A DNA stretch of 64,000 nucleotides from Cellulomonas sp. Root485. GTDB taxonomy: Bacteria; Actinomycetota; Actinomycetes; Actinomycetales; Cellulomonadaceae. The position numbers and the translations under genes are program-made. The stretch spans positions 124,001 through 188,000 of the forward strand of contig NZ_LMFC01000005.1 of assembly GCF_001426705.1 (NCBI RefSeq), written 5' to 3'. The stretch's first letter is position 1. Every line of letters begins with the position of its first letter. This document shows positions 63,199 through 64,000 of the stretch, piece after piece. Under the pieces are notes generated by a model. It ran no database searches and had not been told where the DNA came from. It saw nothing but the letters and a program-made list of their open reading frames with translations.

Positions 63199-63236
63199 TA
63201 GTCAAGGTTGACGAGTAATAGTCCATCTTGAATACT
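63195..63236 (+). promoter_or_regulatory. ABC transporter promoter with PadR-type operator
   Basis: -35 TTGACG (63208-63213), 17-bp spacer, -10 AATACT (63231-63236). GTCAA-GG-TTGAC (63201-63212) overlaps the -35, and GTAATAGTC-N4/5-TTGA is repeated directly at 63195 and 63215 with 20-bp spacing. Confidence 0.75.
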
Positions 63237-63263
63237 GGGGTCTCCACTCGAAGGAGACCCCGC

Positions 63264-64000
<737 letters not shown>

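Overview
Organism. Very high G+C, GTG starts, frequent 4-bp stop/start overlaps and many start codons lying 6-7 nt behind a TANNNT hexamer point to an actinobacterium. A CenC-type GH9 endoglucanase under a CebR-like operator, plus a Tat-exported GH127-family enzyme, suggest a cellulolytic Cellulomonas or close relative. No rRNA, tRNA, CRISPR, insertion sequence or phage gene was seen. Backbone. The minus-strand housekeeping genes keep the order known from Mycobacterium tuberculosis: ftsK, rnj, dapA, folA-thyA, dapB, M16 peptidase, pnp, rpsO, ribF, truB, rbfA, infB, ylxR, nusA, rimP, proS, GNAT, ispG, rseP, dxr. Accessory blocks are set between these genes, and most of the strand switches occur there. 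Layout. 0-6.4 kb: end of a CapA-like gene, a GGDEF/EAL gene overlapping ftsK, and a TetR/membrane-protein pair with a perfect inverted repeat. 6.4-11.2 kb: lipoprotein, AlkZ-like winged-helix protein, MBL-fold enzyme, GlxA-type regulator, and an EamA transporter behind a 10-codon leader ORF. 11.2-15.2 kb: rnj, dapA, folA, thyA. 15.3-19.1 kb: succinate-semialdehyde dehydrogenase, AzlC/AzlD, YqhA-like protein, GNAT. 19.1-24.0 kb: TPR-like protein, dapB, degenerate AraC, GH127. 24.2-29.5 kb: M16 peptidase, pnp, rpsO, ribF. 29.6-32.9 kb: GH9. 33.0-36.1 kb: truB, TetR, MFS exporter. 36.1-41.7 kb: rbfA, infB, ylxR, nusA, rimP. 41.8-49.3 kb: DUF4439 lipoprotein, proS, Fpg-like glycosylase, GNAT, ispG, rseP. 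49.5-61.3 kb: polyamine/GABA block. 61.3-64 kb: dxr, then PadR and an ABC ATPase cut by the window edge. How the genes work together. The 49.5-61.3 kb block separates rseP from dxr. It holds a PotABCD-type importer, a class III aminotransferase, a PuuB-like oxidase, a probable aminobutyraldehyde dehydrogenase, gabT and an Lrp regulator; gabD lies apart at 15.3 kb. Together they could take putrescine through GABA to succinate. The two glycoside hydrolase genes share a regulatory layout: a CGAAACGNTTCG palindrome at exactly the same distance (96-107 bp) upstream of each start codon and an AGCGCT-centred LacI-type operator close to the start. This is the most interesting regulatory signal in the window. 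No gene-free stretch exceeds about 235 bp.
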